This document shows positions 8,494-17,732 of a DNA stretch of 46,440 bases, one piece after another. The translations under genes were made by a program, and so were the position numbers. The notes under the pieces were generated by a model. That model searched no databases, had not been told where the DNA came from, and saw only the letters and a program-made list of their open reading frames with translations. This DNA comes from Saccharofermentans sp. (GTDB lineage Bacteria > Bacillota > Clostridia > Saccharofermentanales > Saccharofermentanaceae). The DNA lies in contig JAKSRK010000008.1 of NCBI GenBank assembly GCA_024403655.1, forward strand, positions 1 to 46,440, written 5' to 3'. The first letter of the stretch is position 1. Each line of letters opens with the position of its first letter.

Positions 8494-10431
8494 TTATTTT
8501 AAATTTTCCTCTTTAATTTGTGCCCAGAACAATTCATGAGCTTTTTGCTTCTCTTCGTACATGCTCTCGTCAGCCTTCCTAATGTAATCATCAATCGTTC
8601 CGTCATCATCAGGACTGATAAGATGATATCCAACACTTACTGAAAGCGGCAAAGACAGATTCATTCCTTCAATCGTGTCGTTAATAGATATAGAGATATT
8701 ATCTCTCAACTTTTCCAGTTCAGTTTCATCTTCACACAAACCAACAGCAATGAATTCATCACCACCGAATCTTCCGAACATCCATTTATCACTTACAGCC
8801 TTGCGCAACGCTTCAGCAGTAGCTTTAATTGCAAGATCCCCCTTAAGATGGCCATACTCATCATTAATGTACTTCATGCAGTTGATATCAGCGAACATGA
8901 GAACTACTTTGTTATTCTTCTTTTCTCTCTTGCAATAATCAAGAATAACAGTCTCACATCCGGTTCTGTTATACATACCTGTAAGGAAATCAGTCATATA
9001 AATCTCTTTAAGTTTACGATTACTCTGTTGGGCAGAAATGAACTGCTTAATAAATACGAATGTAGGATTAAGGTCTGCCTGCAAACGTCTCAAACTCATA
9101 CTATAGATACTTTTAACATAGTTCTTAATAGCTACATATCCAATAACCATATCAAGATAGTTAAGAGGCATAAACATGTAGACATTGGATTCTCCTTCTA
9201 CCTGCTCATAATCCGGATAAAGTTCCCTGCTGTTAAAAGAACGATGAGGCATACTGATGCCATCCTTCTTCTCATATAGAATATCAAGTGTCTTGTGGTA
9301 ACCACGTACTCTCTTAGGATACTTAAAAGTCTCATCAAAAATCCAAGGATTAACACAAATACAGAAGTCCGGTCCAAAGAAAACCTTATCACCCATAATC
9401 TGCTTAGTTACAAGGTTGAACTCTTCCTTAGTCTCAACCGTAGATAAAGCAAGACGAAGATTCTGAATCATTACGTCCTGCATATCCTGATAAGTAAAAT
9501 CATTGCGAAGATTCCTTAACTTATCCTGTCTAATCTTGATATCTGCCTCGCTTGCAGGACATCCACAGCTCTCAGACGGAATAAAAGTCGAATCATAAAC
9601 CATATCAGTATCTCTACCTGGATTAATGATTGCTCTTTTAAGTTCCTCATAGGCATATTCGCCCATCTTATCCCAGTTACGTGAGACAGTTGCGATAATG
9701 GGATATGTCGTAATACCTTCACGGTTCTTGTCGAATCCTGTTACTATAACGTCTTCAGGAACTCTGATTCCTCTATCAAGAAGTGCAGCCACCACACCAA
9801 GTGCCATAAGATCATTAGCACATACAAATGCATCCGGAACTTCATTTCCTTTATTGAGCCAATCCTGTAAAGCAACATTGGCATTATTAAAACTGTAATC
9901 ACCTCTGATATCTGCAATTAACTTTAAACCACGCTTCTTAAGTGATTCAACAAGAGTAGCTTTACGAATGGCGCATTCAGCATTACCGATAACACCGCTG
10001 ACATATACAACACTCTTAACATCATGCTCATCAAGAATATGATCACATAGTTCAGTCATTCCCTTTTTATTATTTGTACCTACAAAAGGAACTCCCGGAA
10101 TCTTAACTTCAGTACTGACAACAGGAAGACCCTTATCAATGAACAGCTTTTTAATTCGATCCATCTCATCCTGCATATTAAAAGTATTAGCAAGAATAAT
10201 TGCACCGTCAAAATCATCCGGCTTAGGCAAATGGAAAACATTGAGCTGTGATTTACTCTCTACGGCAGGATCACCCCAGTTAACATATGTAAGAAATACA
10301 AATATATCTACACCATCTTTGGCGGCCTCTTGCCTGATTCCTTCAAGAACAGTCTCAATAAAATCAGTAGTCCAGCCGTTAACAAAAACAGCTATCTTTT
10401 TCTTTTTCATAATCAACATAGGCTCATCCAT
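8494..10431 (-). CDS. Cytoplasmic LacI-like sensor fused to an active-type GGDEF diguanylate cyclase
   Basis: A 645-residue soluble protein with no TM segment. Residues about 8-285 are a LacI/periplasmic-binding fold without the usual HTH (IAVFVNGWTTDF, VYVSGVIGNAECAIRKATLV, DAFVCANDLMALGVVAALLD, VIVTGFDKN), ending in a SESCGCP motif. A GAF-sized middle region (about 310-480) follows, then a GGDEF domain opening with TDFLTGMYNR and carrying a perfect GGDEF at 556-560. This supports diguanylate cyclase activity (2 GTP to c-di-GMP). No RxxD inhibitory site lies at the expected place upstream. I infer ligand-controlled c-di-GMP synthesis; the ligand may be a sugar or other small metabolite. Start choice is uncertain: three ATGs lie within 8 codons and none has a strong ribosome site. 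The SCGC motif and layout recur in the 1268-residue protein at 22320. Confidence 0.9.
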   Translation of the reverse strand: MDEPMLIMKKKKIAVFVNGWTTDFIETVLEGIRQEAAKDGVDIFVFLTYVNWGDPAVESKSQLNVFHLPKPDDFDGAIILANTFNMQDEMDRIKKLFIDKGLPVVSTEVKIPGVPFVGTNNKKGMTELCDHILDEHDVKSVVYVSGVIGNAECAIRKATLVESLKKRGLKLIADIRGDYSFNNANVALQDWLNKGNEVPDAFVCANDLMALGVVAALLDRGIRVPEDVIVTGFDKNREGITTYPIIATVSRNWDKMGEYAYEELKRAIINPGRDTDMVYDSTFIPSESCGCPASEADIKIRQDKLRNLRNDFTYQDMQDVMIQNLRLALSTVETKEEFNLVTKQIMGDKVFFGPDFCICVNPWIFDETFKYPKRVRGYHKTLDILYEKKDGISMPHRSFNSRELYPDYEQVEGESNVYMFMPLNYLDMVIGYVAIKNYVKSIYSMSLRRLQADLNPTFVFIKQFISAQQSNRKLKEIYMTDFLTGMYNRTGCETVILDYCKREKKNNKVVLMFADINCMKYINDEYGHLKGDLAIKATAEALRKAVSDKWMFGRFGGDEFIAVGLCEDETELEKLRDNISISINDTIEGMNLSLPLSVSVGYHLISPDDDGTIDDYIRKADESMYEEKQKAHELFWAQIKEENLK

Positions 10432-10446
10432 AACACACCGTCTAGA

Positions 10447-10487
10447 TATATAACATTGTTTATATACAGTAATTTTATCGTTATATA
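10447..10487. repeat. 8-bp inverted repeat upstream of the sensor-GGDEF gene
   Basis: TATATAAC (10447-10454) and GTTATATA (10480-10487) are perfect inverted copies around 25 bases, just upstream of the start at 10431. It could be an operator or a leader hairpin; the AT-rich make-up makes chance pairing easy. Confidence 0.35.
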
Positions 10488-10568
10488 ACTAAGTAATACA
10501 GTTCATGAAGTTAACATGTTGTAAATAATAAAGATAGTTTTAGACAGGATATATTGTGTAGCTTAGAT

Positions 10569-11537
10569 TTATTGCAAATTCGGAACAATAATTTCTTTGA
10601 TAAGTGTGTCTACATCAGAAGACACATCAAGTTTTACAATCTCATCAATATATCTGAACCAGGTTAACTGTCTCTTGGCATAGTGTCTCGAATTAAGCTT
10701 AATCTTGTAGATTGCTTCGTCGAGATTCTCCTTTGAAGGATCCTTGATATAGTTCTCGAATTCTTTATATCCGATAGCCTGGAAGCAGGTGGACTTACGA
10801 TCAATATCAAGAGAGTAAAGATACCTGGCTTCCTCAATTATTCCCTGCTCAATCATGACATCAACTCTTTTATTGATCCGGTCGTATAAGACATCTCTGC
10901 AGTCTTCGTAATCCGGCATAAAGAGAACAAAAGGATAAAGAGGTCCTGTAGTCTTGGAAGACTGATTCCATAAAGTGAAAGTCTTTCCTGTTGCAAGACA
11001 AACAGCGAGAGCTCTTACAACTCTCCTTTTGTTATTCATATGCATATTGGAAGAAGCTTCCGGATCAAGAGCTTCAAGTCTTGGATAAAGAGCCTGTGCG
11101 CCCTTATCGTCATACTCTGCTTCAAGTTCTTTTATAAGTTCCTCAGGTATAGGTTCGTCAACGAATCTTAATCCGTCTTTTAATGCGGATATATACTGGC
11201 CTGTACCACCGCAGATAACAGGAAGTTTGCCTCTGCTAAGGCAATCTTCTATAGCCTCACAGCATTTACTTACATAATCATTTACTGAGAAATAAGTTCC
11301 CGGCTCTACGATATCTGTAAGGTGGTGCCTGATAAGATTTCTCTCTTCAACTGTTGCTTTTGCCGTTCCTACATCAAGATGCTTATATATCTGCATTGAA
11401 TCGCAGGACAGAAGTTCTCCTCCCGAGAGCTCACAAAGTCTCAGAGCAATAGAACTCTTACCACTTGCCGTAGGTCCGCAAATGACAGGTATCTTACTAT
11501 AATCATTAAGATAGGAAGATATTTCTTTTACCGCCAT
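10569..11537 (-). CDS. miaA: tRNA dimethylallyltransferase
   Basis: Adds the dimethylallyl group to N6 of A37 in tRNAs that read UNN codons, making i6A. The 322 residues fit the family. Visible marks are the P-loop GPTASGKSSIALRL (about 21-34), the substrate block LLSCDSMQIYKHLDVGTAK, the GGTGQY block and the later tRNA-binding region ending in SRHYAKRQLTWFR. The start is 1 base past the mutL stop, with AGAGGAT inside the end of mutL as ribosome site. It is the last gene of the miaB-mutS-mutL-miaA unit; its product is the substrate of MiaB, encoded first in the same unit. Confidence 0.97.
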   Translation of the reverse strand: MAVKEISSYLNDYSKIPVICGPTASGKSSIALRLCELSGGELLSCDSMQIYKHLDVGTAKATVEERNLIRHHLTDIVEPGTYFSVNDYVSKCCEAIEDCLSRGKLPVICGGTGQYISALKDGLRFVDEPIPEELIKELEAEYDDKGAQALYPRLEALDPEASSNMHMNNKRRVVRALAVCLATGKTFTLWNQSSKTTGPLYPFVLFMPDYEDCRDVLYDRINKRVDVMIEQGIIEEARYLYSLDIDRKSTCFQAIGYKEFENYIKDPSKENLDEAIYKIKLNSRHYAKRQLTWFRYIDEIVKLDVSSDVDTLIKEIIVPNLQ

Positions 11538-11538
11538 A

Positions 11539-13518
11539 TCAGACTATCCTCTTAAATCTTTTCTCAAGATCGGTACGTGTTGTTCTGAAGAATGTAGGAC
11601 GACCGTGAGCACAATGATATGGATCATCAAGGACTACAAGCTGCTCAATCAAAGATGCAACTTCTTCTGCCGTTATAACATCTCCGGCCTTGATTGCAGC
11701 CTTGCAAGCAGTAGTCTGAATAAGCGAATACCAGATACTTCCCTTCTCGGGTGTCTCTTTCTTAAGATCATTAAGAATCATCTGGAAGAAGACCGAAGGC
11801 TGTGACATGGCCTTTAATCTGGCTTCGGCTTTATCAGCAACAGGAATGGCCCTTAATGCAATCTGTCTGTCGCCTAATATCTCAATATCGAATCCGTTCT
11901 CTTCGAACTGATCAAGGTTATCGCTGACAAAAGAATAGTCAGCTGTTGACAGATCGATTATCTGAGGGACAAGCAGAGTCTGTACATCCCTCTTCTGCTC
12001 ATCTCTTTTAACCTTACGAAGCATAAATCGCTCATATAAAACTCGCTCATGAGCAGCGTGCTGATCCACAACGAAGAAATCATCTTCGCCTTCAAGGATG
12101 ATAAATGTATTAAATATTATTCCGACAAATCTTGCTTTACTTAATAAAGCAATCTCACCTGTTAACTCATGAACAGGCTCTTGTGCAGGAATAACTGCGT
12201 CTTCTTCCTTAACTTCAGCATCCGGAATAACTTCCGAAGGGATACTAATATTCGCTTCAGGCTGATCTGCCTTAACATTAACAGAAGATTCCTGCTTCTC
12301 GCCTGCAATCTCATCAACATCAGGCTTAAACTCTGCAAGAAGCTTAAGAAGGTCATTAGCCGCATCAACTTCATTCTTGGCAGGTCTGTCATTATAAGTT
12401 ACTGCACCTCTTAATTTGCCGCCGTTATCAGTCGATACGTGATCCATATGAATCTGGATTCTTTCTGCAGGAGCAGAAGTTCTCTGCATCTCTTCAACAA
12501 TATCGGCTGCATCTCTGAATTCAGAAGCCATATTCTCAGAGAGAGCATTCTTAATTCCGTGATATACAAGTCTGAAGATATCTGTCTCGGATGAAAACTT
12601 AACTTCTGCCTTCTGTGGGTGAACATTTACGTCAACCTGGTCTGCGGGAACATAAACAGAAAGAAAACAGATTGGAAATCTGTTCTTCATGACGCTGTTT
12701 CTGTAGGCTTCATCTATAGCAGCACTTACAGAAGTGTTACGGATAGCTCTGTTATTAACAAAGAGATACTGCATGGCTCTGTTGCCGCGTACAGTCTTGG
12801 TATCACCCGTATAGCCTTTGAGCTTTGTCCCCTCGTATTCGTAATTAACTTCAATAAGACCTGATGTAATCTGCTTACCGTAGATGCTGTAGATAGCATC
12901 CTTCATGTCTCCGGAACCCGGAGTAGATAGTATGGTCTTGCCGTCTTTAACAAGTTTAAAAGATATCTCGCTGTTAATAATAGCGAGCTTCTCAACGAGA
13001 GAACAAATATACATGCCCTCTGTTGAATCCTTCTTAAGGAACTTATATCTTGCAGGGATTCTTGCAAATAAATCAGTAACTGTTATGACTGTTCCGTTAT
13101 CTGCTGAAGTCTCAGTATCTGCAATAAGCTTGCCGTCTTCGTACTTAATAAGAGTACCCGCATCCTGATCAGCCTGCTTGGTAATTAAAGTAACGTTAGC
13201 GCAGGCAACGATAGACGCCAGAGCCTCACCTCTGAATCCCTGAGTACTGAGATCATAGATATCTTCAATAGTTCTTATCTTGGAAGTAGCATGAATAAGA
13301 AAGGCTTTCTTGGCGTCTTCATTATCCATGCCAATACCATTATCAGAGACTCTGATAAGAGAGATACCGCCGTTATCGAATTCGATTTTGATAGAAGTAG
13401 CTCCGGCATCGATACTATTGTCGACCAATTCCTTTACAACGGATACCGGACGCTCAATTACTTCACCTGCTTTTATGGCATTTGCAGTCAAAGTATCAAG
13501 GATATTAATCCTGCCCAT
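11539..13518 (-). CDS. mutL: DNA mismatch repair protein MutL with endonuclease motif
   Basis: Links MutS-bound mismatches to strand removal. The 659-residue protein has the N-terminal GHKL ATPase (ELVDNSIDAGATSI, DNGIGM, TQGFRGEALASI), a poorly conserved linker (about 345-450) and the C-terminal dimerisation domain. The endonuclease motif DQHAAHERVLYE is present from Asp485, with supporting TACKAAIKAGD and CAHGRPTF blocks, so it should nick DNA as in bacteria that lack MutH. A strong GGCGGAGG ribosome site precedes the ATG. The start lies inside mutS (14-base overlap), which suggests coupled translation. Confidence 0.97.
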   Translation of the reverse strand: MGRINILDTLTANAIKAGEVIERPVSVVKELVDNSIDAGATSIKIEFDNGGISLIRVSDNGIGMDNEDAKKAFLIHATSKIRTIEDIYDLSTQGFRGEALASIVACANVTLITKQADQDAGTLIKYEDGKLIADTETSADNGTVITVTDLFARIPARYKFLKKDSTEGMYICSLVEKLAIINSEISFKLVKDGKTILSTPGSGDMKDAIYSIYGKQITSGLIEVNYEYEGTKLKGYTGDTKTVRGNRAMQYLFVNNRAIRNTSVSAAIDEAYRNSVMKNRFPICFLSVYVPADQVDVNVHPQKAEVKFSSETDIFRLVYHGIKNALSENMASEFRDAADIVEEMQRTSAPAERIQIHMDHVSTDNGGKLRGAVTYNDRPAKNEVDAANDLLKLLAEFKPDVDEIAGEKQESSVNVKADQPEANISIPSEVIPDAEVKEEDAVIPAQEPVHELTGEIALLSKARFVGIIFNTFIILEGEDDFFVVDQHAAHERVLYERFMLRKVKRDEQKRDVQTLLVPQIIDLSTADYSFVSDNLDQFEENGFDIEILGDRQIALRAIPVADKAEARLKAMSQPSVFFQMILNDLKKETPEKGSIWYSLIQTTACKAAIKAGDVITAEEVASLIEQLVVLDDPYHCAHGRPTFFRTTRTDLEKRFKRIV

Positions 13519-16204
13519 TACTGTCCTCCGCCTTAACTTCCTCTATAAGTCCGTAAAGAATATTCATGGCTTCAAGAGGCGTTACTTTGGTTATATCAAT
13601 CTCCTTAACAGCCTTTCGAAGCTTATCTTCCTTACGGTATACGACATTATCCGGGTTAAAGATAGATTCCTGTCCGGGCATTGCTGTAGAAGCAGGCTGT
13701 GCGAGACCGCCGTCCATCTCAACGTTGGAAGTTACTTTGAAGTTGCCTATCCTTTCGAGCTCCTTAAGAATAGATCTGCTTCTGGAAAGAACATCTTCAG
13801 GTATGCCGGCAAGTCTTGCTACTTCAATACCGTAGCTGTCGGAAGTACCGCCGTTTACAATCTTATGTAAGAATACAACTCCGTCATCGGTCTCTTTAAC
13901 ATCAACGTGATTATTAAAGACACCCTTAGTCATCTTCTGAAGCTGGTTAAGCTCATGGTAATGCGTCGCGAAGATAGTTCTTGCGAATAAGATATTAGGA
14001 TCGATTATATACTCTATTACAGCCCACGCTATGGAAAGGCCGTCGTAAGTACTGGTTCCTCTTCCTACTTCATCCAAAAGAAGAAGACTTCTTCTGCTGG
14101 CATTGCGAAGTATGGCAGAAACTTCCTTCATCTCTACCATGAAGGTAGATTCACCCATAGAGATGTCGTCGGAGGCACCTATTCTTGTAAAAATCTGGTC
14201 TACAAGGCCGATATGCGCACTCTTGGCGGGAACAAAAGATCCAATCTGCGCCATAAGAACGATAATTGCAACCTGACGCATATAGGTAGATTTACCCGCC
14301 ATGTTAGGTCCTGTCAGAACCATCAGTCTGTTCTCGTCATTAAGGGCAGTATCGTTAGGGATAAATCTGTCATCGCCGCTAAGCATTCTCTCTACTACCG
14401 GATGACGTCCGCCCTGAATGTCAATTATCTCGCTGTTATCCACCTTGGGCCTTACATAGCCTTCTTCTGATGCAAGCTGGGCAAGAGAAGTTACAACATC
14501 AAGTAAAGCAACTGCTCTGGCACTGCCGAAGAGACGTGAGATATTGTCAGAGACAGTCTGTCTTATCTGCACGAAAAGCTCATATTCAAGCGCAACCCTC
14601 TTTGTCTGCGCACCCAAAATCTTATCCTCAAGCTCTTTAAGCTCAGGAGAAATATATCTCTCATTATTAGCAAGAGTCTGCTTACGTGTATATTCTGCAG
14701 GAAGCTCTGTAGTATTACTTCTGGGAACATCTACATAGTAGCCGAAGACACGGTTGTAACCTATCTTCAGGTTCTTAATGCCGGTCCTCTCCTTTTCCCT
14801 CGCTTCAAGGTTAAGGATATACTCCTTGGCATTACGAGCGATGTCATAAAGCTCGTCGCACTCCTGCGAGAAGCCCCTCTTAATGATATCTCCATCCTTA
14901 ATAGTTACGGGAGGATCTTCACTTATAGCCTTATCCAAAAGCTCATACAAATCCTCCATAGGATCTAATATATCCGTTATCTCCCTGAAGATACCCTTGC
15001 TGAATTCCTTACAGGAAGCAACAAGAAAAGGAAGTTTACCTATAGAATGCTTAAGCGAAAGCATCTCTCTGGCATTGATACTGCCGAGGGACACCTTTGC
15101 AGCAAGACGCTCAATGTCGTAAAGACCTGTAAGACCGTCCATAACTTCCTGTCGAGCTATAAACTTACTCTCGGCTTCTTCTACTGCGTCAAGTCTCGAA
15201 TTAATTGCAGAAGTAACAATCAAAGGCTCTTCTATCCATTTACGAAGAAGTCTGCCTCCCATTGCTGTCTTGGTTCTGTCTATAGCCCAGAGAAGCGAAC
15301 CCTTCTTGGACTTCGACCTTATTGTAGAAGTGAGCTCAAGGTTAATTCTCGTAGTAAGATCAAGCTCCATCGTATCTGACACTTTAAAACACTTAATCTC
15401 TCTTAAGTGAGATACCTGATCTGTCTGCGTCTCTTCCGCATATCTTAATACTGCCGCACAGGCGCCAAACATGAGTGCCTTATCGTTGAACTTATCGTCT
15501 CCGTAAGTCTTTATATGCTTATCGTCGGTAATTCTGGAGGAAGTAAAATCCCTGTCGCTTCTCAAGGTATAAGAAGTATTAAAACCCTTTGCAATTACCT
15601 GATATTCTCTTGTATCAGCAAAAGCCTTATCATGAATAATCTCTGAAGGAAGATATTTACCAATAAGATTAATAAGATGCTCACCGTTATCCGCATAAGA
15701 AAGCTGGGTTGCTTCAAAGTCACCTGTAGTTATGTCTGCTACAGCTACGCCGAACTGCTTTCCTACACACATAATTCCCATAAGGAAATTATTCTTACGG
15801 TCATCAAGGCCTGAAGTATCAGTCATGGTACCGGGCGTTAAGACCTTAACTATACCTCTTTTTACCAGACCTTTGGCAAGAGAAGGATCTTCAAGCTGTT
15901 CACAGATAGCTACCTTATGGCCGATAGACACAAGTCTGTTGGCATAAGTCTGAAATGCATGAAAAGGAACTCCGCACATGGGAGCTCTCATATTGCTTCC
16001 GCAGTCTCTCGCAGTCAGGGTAAGTTCGAGAGTCTTGGATACATAAAGTGCATCATCAAAGAACATCTCATAGAAATCGCCTAATCTGTAAAAAAGAATA
16101 GTATCGCCAAGCTTAGTCTTAAGCTCTGCATACTGCTGCATCATGGGGCTTAAGTCTTCGGGTGCAATATCACAAAGTCTTAACGGCTTGTTACTCTCAG
16201 TCAT
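13505..16204 (-). CDS. mutS: DNA mismatch repair protein MutS
   Basis: Recognises mispairs and small loops and signals to MutL. The 899 residues contain the mismatch-recognition domain near the N-terminus (DTILFYRLGDFYEMFFDDA, with the Phe-x-Glu type wedge), the connector, lever and clamp regions, and the ABC ATPase: Walker A TGPNMAGKST (about 628), Walker B LLLLDEVGRGTSTYDG and the ATHYHEL switch. The start has a GGAGAG ribosome site and overlaps miaB by 8 bases; the stop overlaps mutL by 14 bases. Length and motifs point to MutS1 rather than MutS2. Confidence 0.98.
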   Translation of the reverse strand: MTESNKPLRLCDIAPEDLSPMMQQYAELKTKLGDTILFYRLGDFYEMFFDDALYVSKTLELTLTARDCGSNMRAPMCGVPFHAFQTYANRLVSIGHKVAICEQLEDPSLAKGLVKRGIVKVLTPGTMTDTSGLDDRKNNFLMGIMCVGKQFGVAVADITTGDFEATQLSYADNGEHLINLIGKYLPSEIIHDKAFADTREYQVIAKGFNTSYTLRSDRDFTSSRITDDKHIKTYGDDKFNDKALMFGACAAVLRYAEETQTDQVSHLREIKCFKVSDTMELDLTTRINLELTSTIRSKSKKGSLLWAIDRTKTAMGGRLLRKWIEEPLIVTSAINSRLDAVEEAESKFIARQEVMDGLTGLYDIERLAAKVSLGSINAREMLSLKHSIGKLPFLVASCKEFSKGIFREITDILDPMEDLYELLDKAISEDPPVTIKDGDIIKRGFSQECDELYDIARNAKEYILNLEAREKERTGIKNLKIGYNRVFGYYVDVPRSNTTELPAEYTRKQTLANNERYISPELKELEDKILGAQTKRVALEYELFVQIRQTVSDNISRLFGSARAVALLDVVTSLAQLASEEGYVRPKVDNSEIIDIQGGRHPVVERMLSGDDRFIPNDTALNDENRLMVLTGPNMAGKSTYMRQVAIIVLMAQIGSFVPAKSAHIGLVDQIFTRIGASDDISMGESTFMVEMKEVSAILRNASRRSLLLLDEVGRGTSTYDGLSIAWAVIEYIIDPNILFARTIFATHYHELNQLQKMTKGVFNNHVDVKETDDGVVFLHKIVNGGTSDSYGIEVARLAGIPEDVLSRSRSILKELERIGNFKVTSNVEMDGGLAQPASTAMPGQESIFNPDNVVYRKEDKLRKAVKEIDITKVTPLEAMNILYGLIEEVKAEDSNGQD

Positions 16205-17663
16205 TAATAATTCTCTCCATTACACCTTCAACCGAATAAGGCTTGGCCTTGGTAAACTTAACATCACAAAGAAGACCTTCATAAGAAGATAAAGGAAGGT
16301 CAGGGATTTTAAGTTCATCCGGAACGGTAAAGTTAACAAGATGATTGGACTTGGTTCTGCCCGTTAAGATGTCGTCAGAAGTAGAGCTTAATCCCTCGAT
16401 AAGAACTTCTTCAACCTTACCAATCTTGGCTTTATTGGATTCAAATACCAGATCATTCTGAAGCTTAAGAAGTCTTCCGAATCTCTCGGTAACTATATCG
16501 TGAGGAACCTGATCTTCCATCTCAGCAGCTTTGGTGCCGGGTCTGATTGAATACTGGAAGGTAAAAGCCGAATCAAACTTGGCTCTTCTTACAATATCCA
16601 TAGTACCTTCGAAGTCTTCTTCAGTCTCTCCGGGGAATCCGACAATAATATCAGTTGATATGGAACCTCCGGGAACAAGTCTTCTGAAGTTATCAACAAT
16701 ATGCATATACTTCTCAGTGTCGTAAGGTCTGTTCATTATCTTAAGCAGACGGTCGGAACCAGACTGCAAAGGAAGATGAAGATGCTTCTCGATATTAGGC
16801 TCTGATGCCATAATCTCAATTACTTCATCTGAAATATCCTTAGGATGAGAAGACATAAATCTGATTCTGGAGAATCCCTTAATAGCAGCAGCTGCTCTTA
16901 AAAGATCGGGGAAAGTCTTACCGTCAGCACTGCCCTTACCATATGAATTAACATTCTGGCCAAGAAGCATTACTTCCTTATAGCCTGCAGCTGCAAGACC
17001 TTCAAGCTCAGATATTACTGAATCAAAATCTCTGGATCTTTCTCTACCTCTTGTATAAGGAACAATACAGAAAGAACAGAAATTATTACAGCCGTACATG
17101 ATGGGTACGAGCGCTCTGAACTTCCTTTGTCTTTGAATGGGAATAAGCTTATCATCAGCAATATAGTCGTTATCTGTGATGCTGATATTCTGCTGTGATT
17201 TACTTACAGTCTCAAGAAGAAGCGAAGGAAAGTTATGTATCTGCTGAGGATCAAATACGAGATCCACATAAGGGAAGCTCTTCTTAATCCTCTCTACATT
17301 GGACGGAACCTTCATCATGCAACCGCAGACGGCGATTACCATATCTCTGTTCTTCTTCTTTGCAATCTTAAATTCACCCAGGTTACCGAAGAGTCTGTCT
17401 TCTGCATTCTCACGAACGGCACAGGTATTAAGAATGACTATGTCGGCATCGTCCCCATCGAGTGCACTATTAATGCCCATCTCTGCAAACATACCGTGAA
17501 TCTTCTCAGAATCAGCTTCATTAAGCTGGCAGCCGTATGTTCTGAGATTATATGTAACAGGTCTGCCCTTAGCGGCAGCCATATTAAAAAACAAGTCACG
17601 AAGTTCTGCTACAGCCTTATGCTGAGGCTGCAATTCTGCTTCTTCCAAACGTACAATTGACAT
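16197..17663 (-). CDS. miaB: tRNA-2-methylthio-N6-dimethylallyladenosine synthase
   Basis: A radical SAM methylthiotransferase that converts i6A37 to ms2i6A37. The 488-residue protein has the N-terminal UPF0004 domain with its cluster cysteines (YGCQLNEADSEK, LNTCAVRENAE, VCGCM), the radical SAM triad Cys192/Cys196/Cys199 (GCNNFCSFCIVPYTRGRERS) and a C-terminal TRAM domain. The ATG at 17663 has an AGAGG ribosome site. It is the first gene of the miaB-mutS-mutL-miaA unit and lies divergent to the carboxypeptidase-like gene. Confidence 0.97.
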   Translation of the reverse strand: MSIVRLEEAELQPQHKAVAELRDLFFNMAAAKGRPVTYNLRTYGCQLNEADSEKIHGMFAEMGINSALDGDDADIVILNTCAVRENAEDRLFGNLGEFKIAKKKNRDMVIAVCGCMMKVPSNVERIKKSFPYVDLVFDPQQIHNFPSLLLETVSKSQQNISITDNDYIADDKLIPIQRQRKFRALVPIMYGCNNFCSFCIVPYTRGRERSRDFDSVISELEGLAAAGYKEVMLLGQNVNSYGKGSADGKTFPDLLRAAAAIKGFSRIRFMSSHPKDISDEVIEIMASEPNIEKHLHLPLQSGSDRLLKIMNRPYDTEKYMHIVDNFRRLVPGGSISTDIIVGFPGETEEDFEGTMDIVRRAKFDSAFTFQYSIRPGTKAAEMEDQVPHDIVTERFGRLLKLQNDLVFESNKAKIGKVEEVLIEGLSSTSDDILTGRTKSNHLVNFTVPDELKIPDLPLSSYEGLLCDVKFTKAKPYSVEGVMERIIND

Positions 17664-17693
17664 CAGTATACCTCTATTCTTTGTTACCGAATT

Positions 17694-17722
17694 ATTATAC
17701 TAGAAATAACTTCTTTTGTTAT
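17694..17722 (-). promoter_or_regulatory. Promoter of the miaB-mutS-mutL-miaA operon
   Basis: On the minus strand, ATAACA (-35, 4/6) and a perfect TATAAT (-10) are 17 bases apart, about 30 bases before the miaB ATG. The -35 region overlaps the -10 of the divergent gene, so the two promoters may compete. Confidence 0.6.
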
Positions 17723-17725
17723 AAT
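17717..17725 (+). promoter_or_regulatory. Extended -10 promoter giving a predicted leaderless transcript
   Basis: TGTTATAAT (TGn plus a perfect -10) ends 7 bases before the ATG at 17733. Normal initiation would therefore start at or next to the A of the ATG. No Shine-Dalgarno-like purine run exists in those bases. Confidence 0.6.
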
Positions 17726-17732
17726 TATATTT

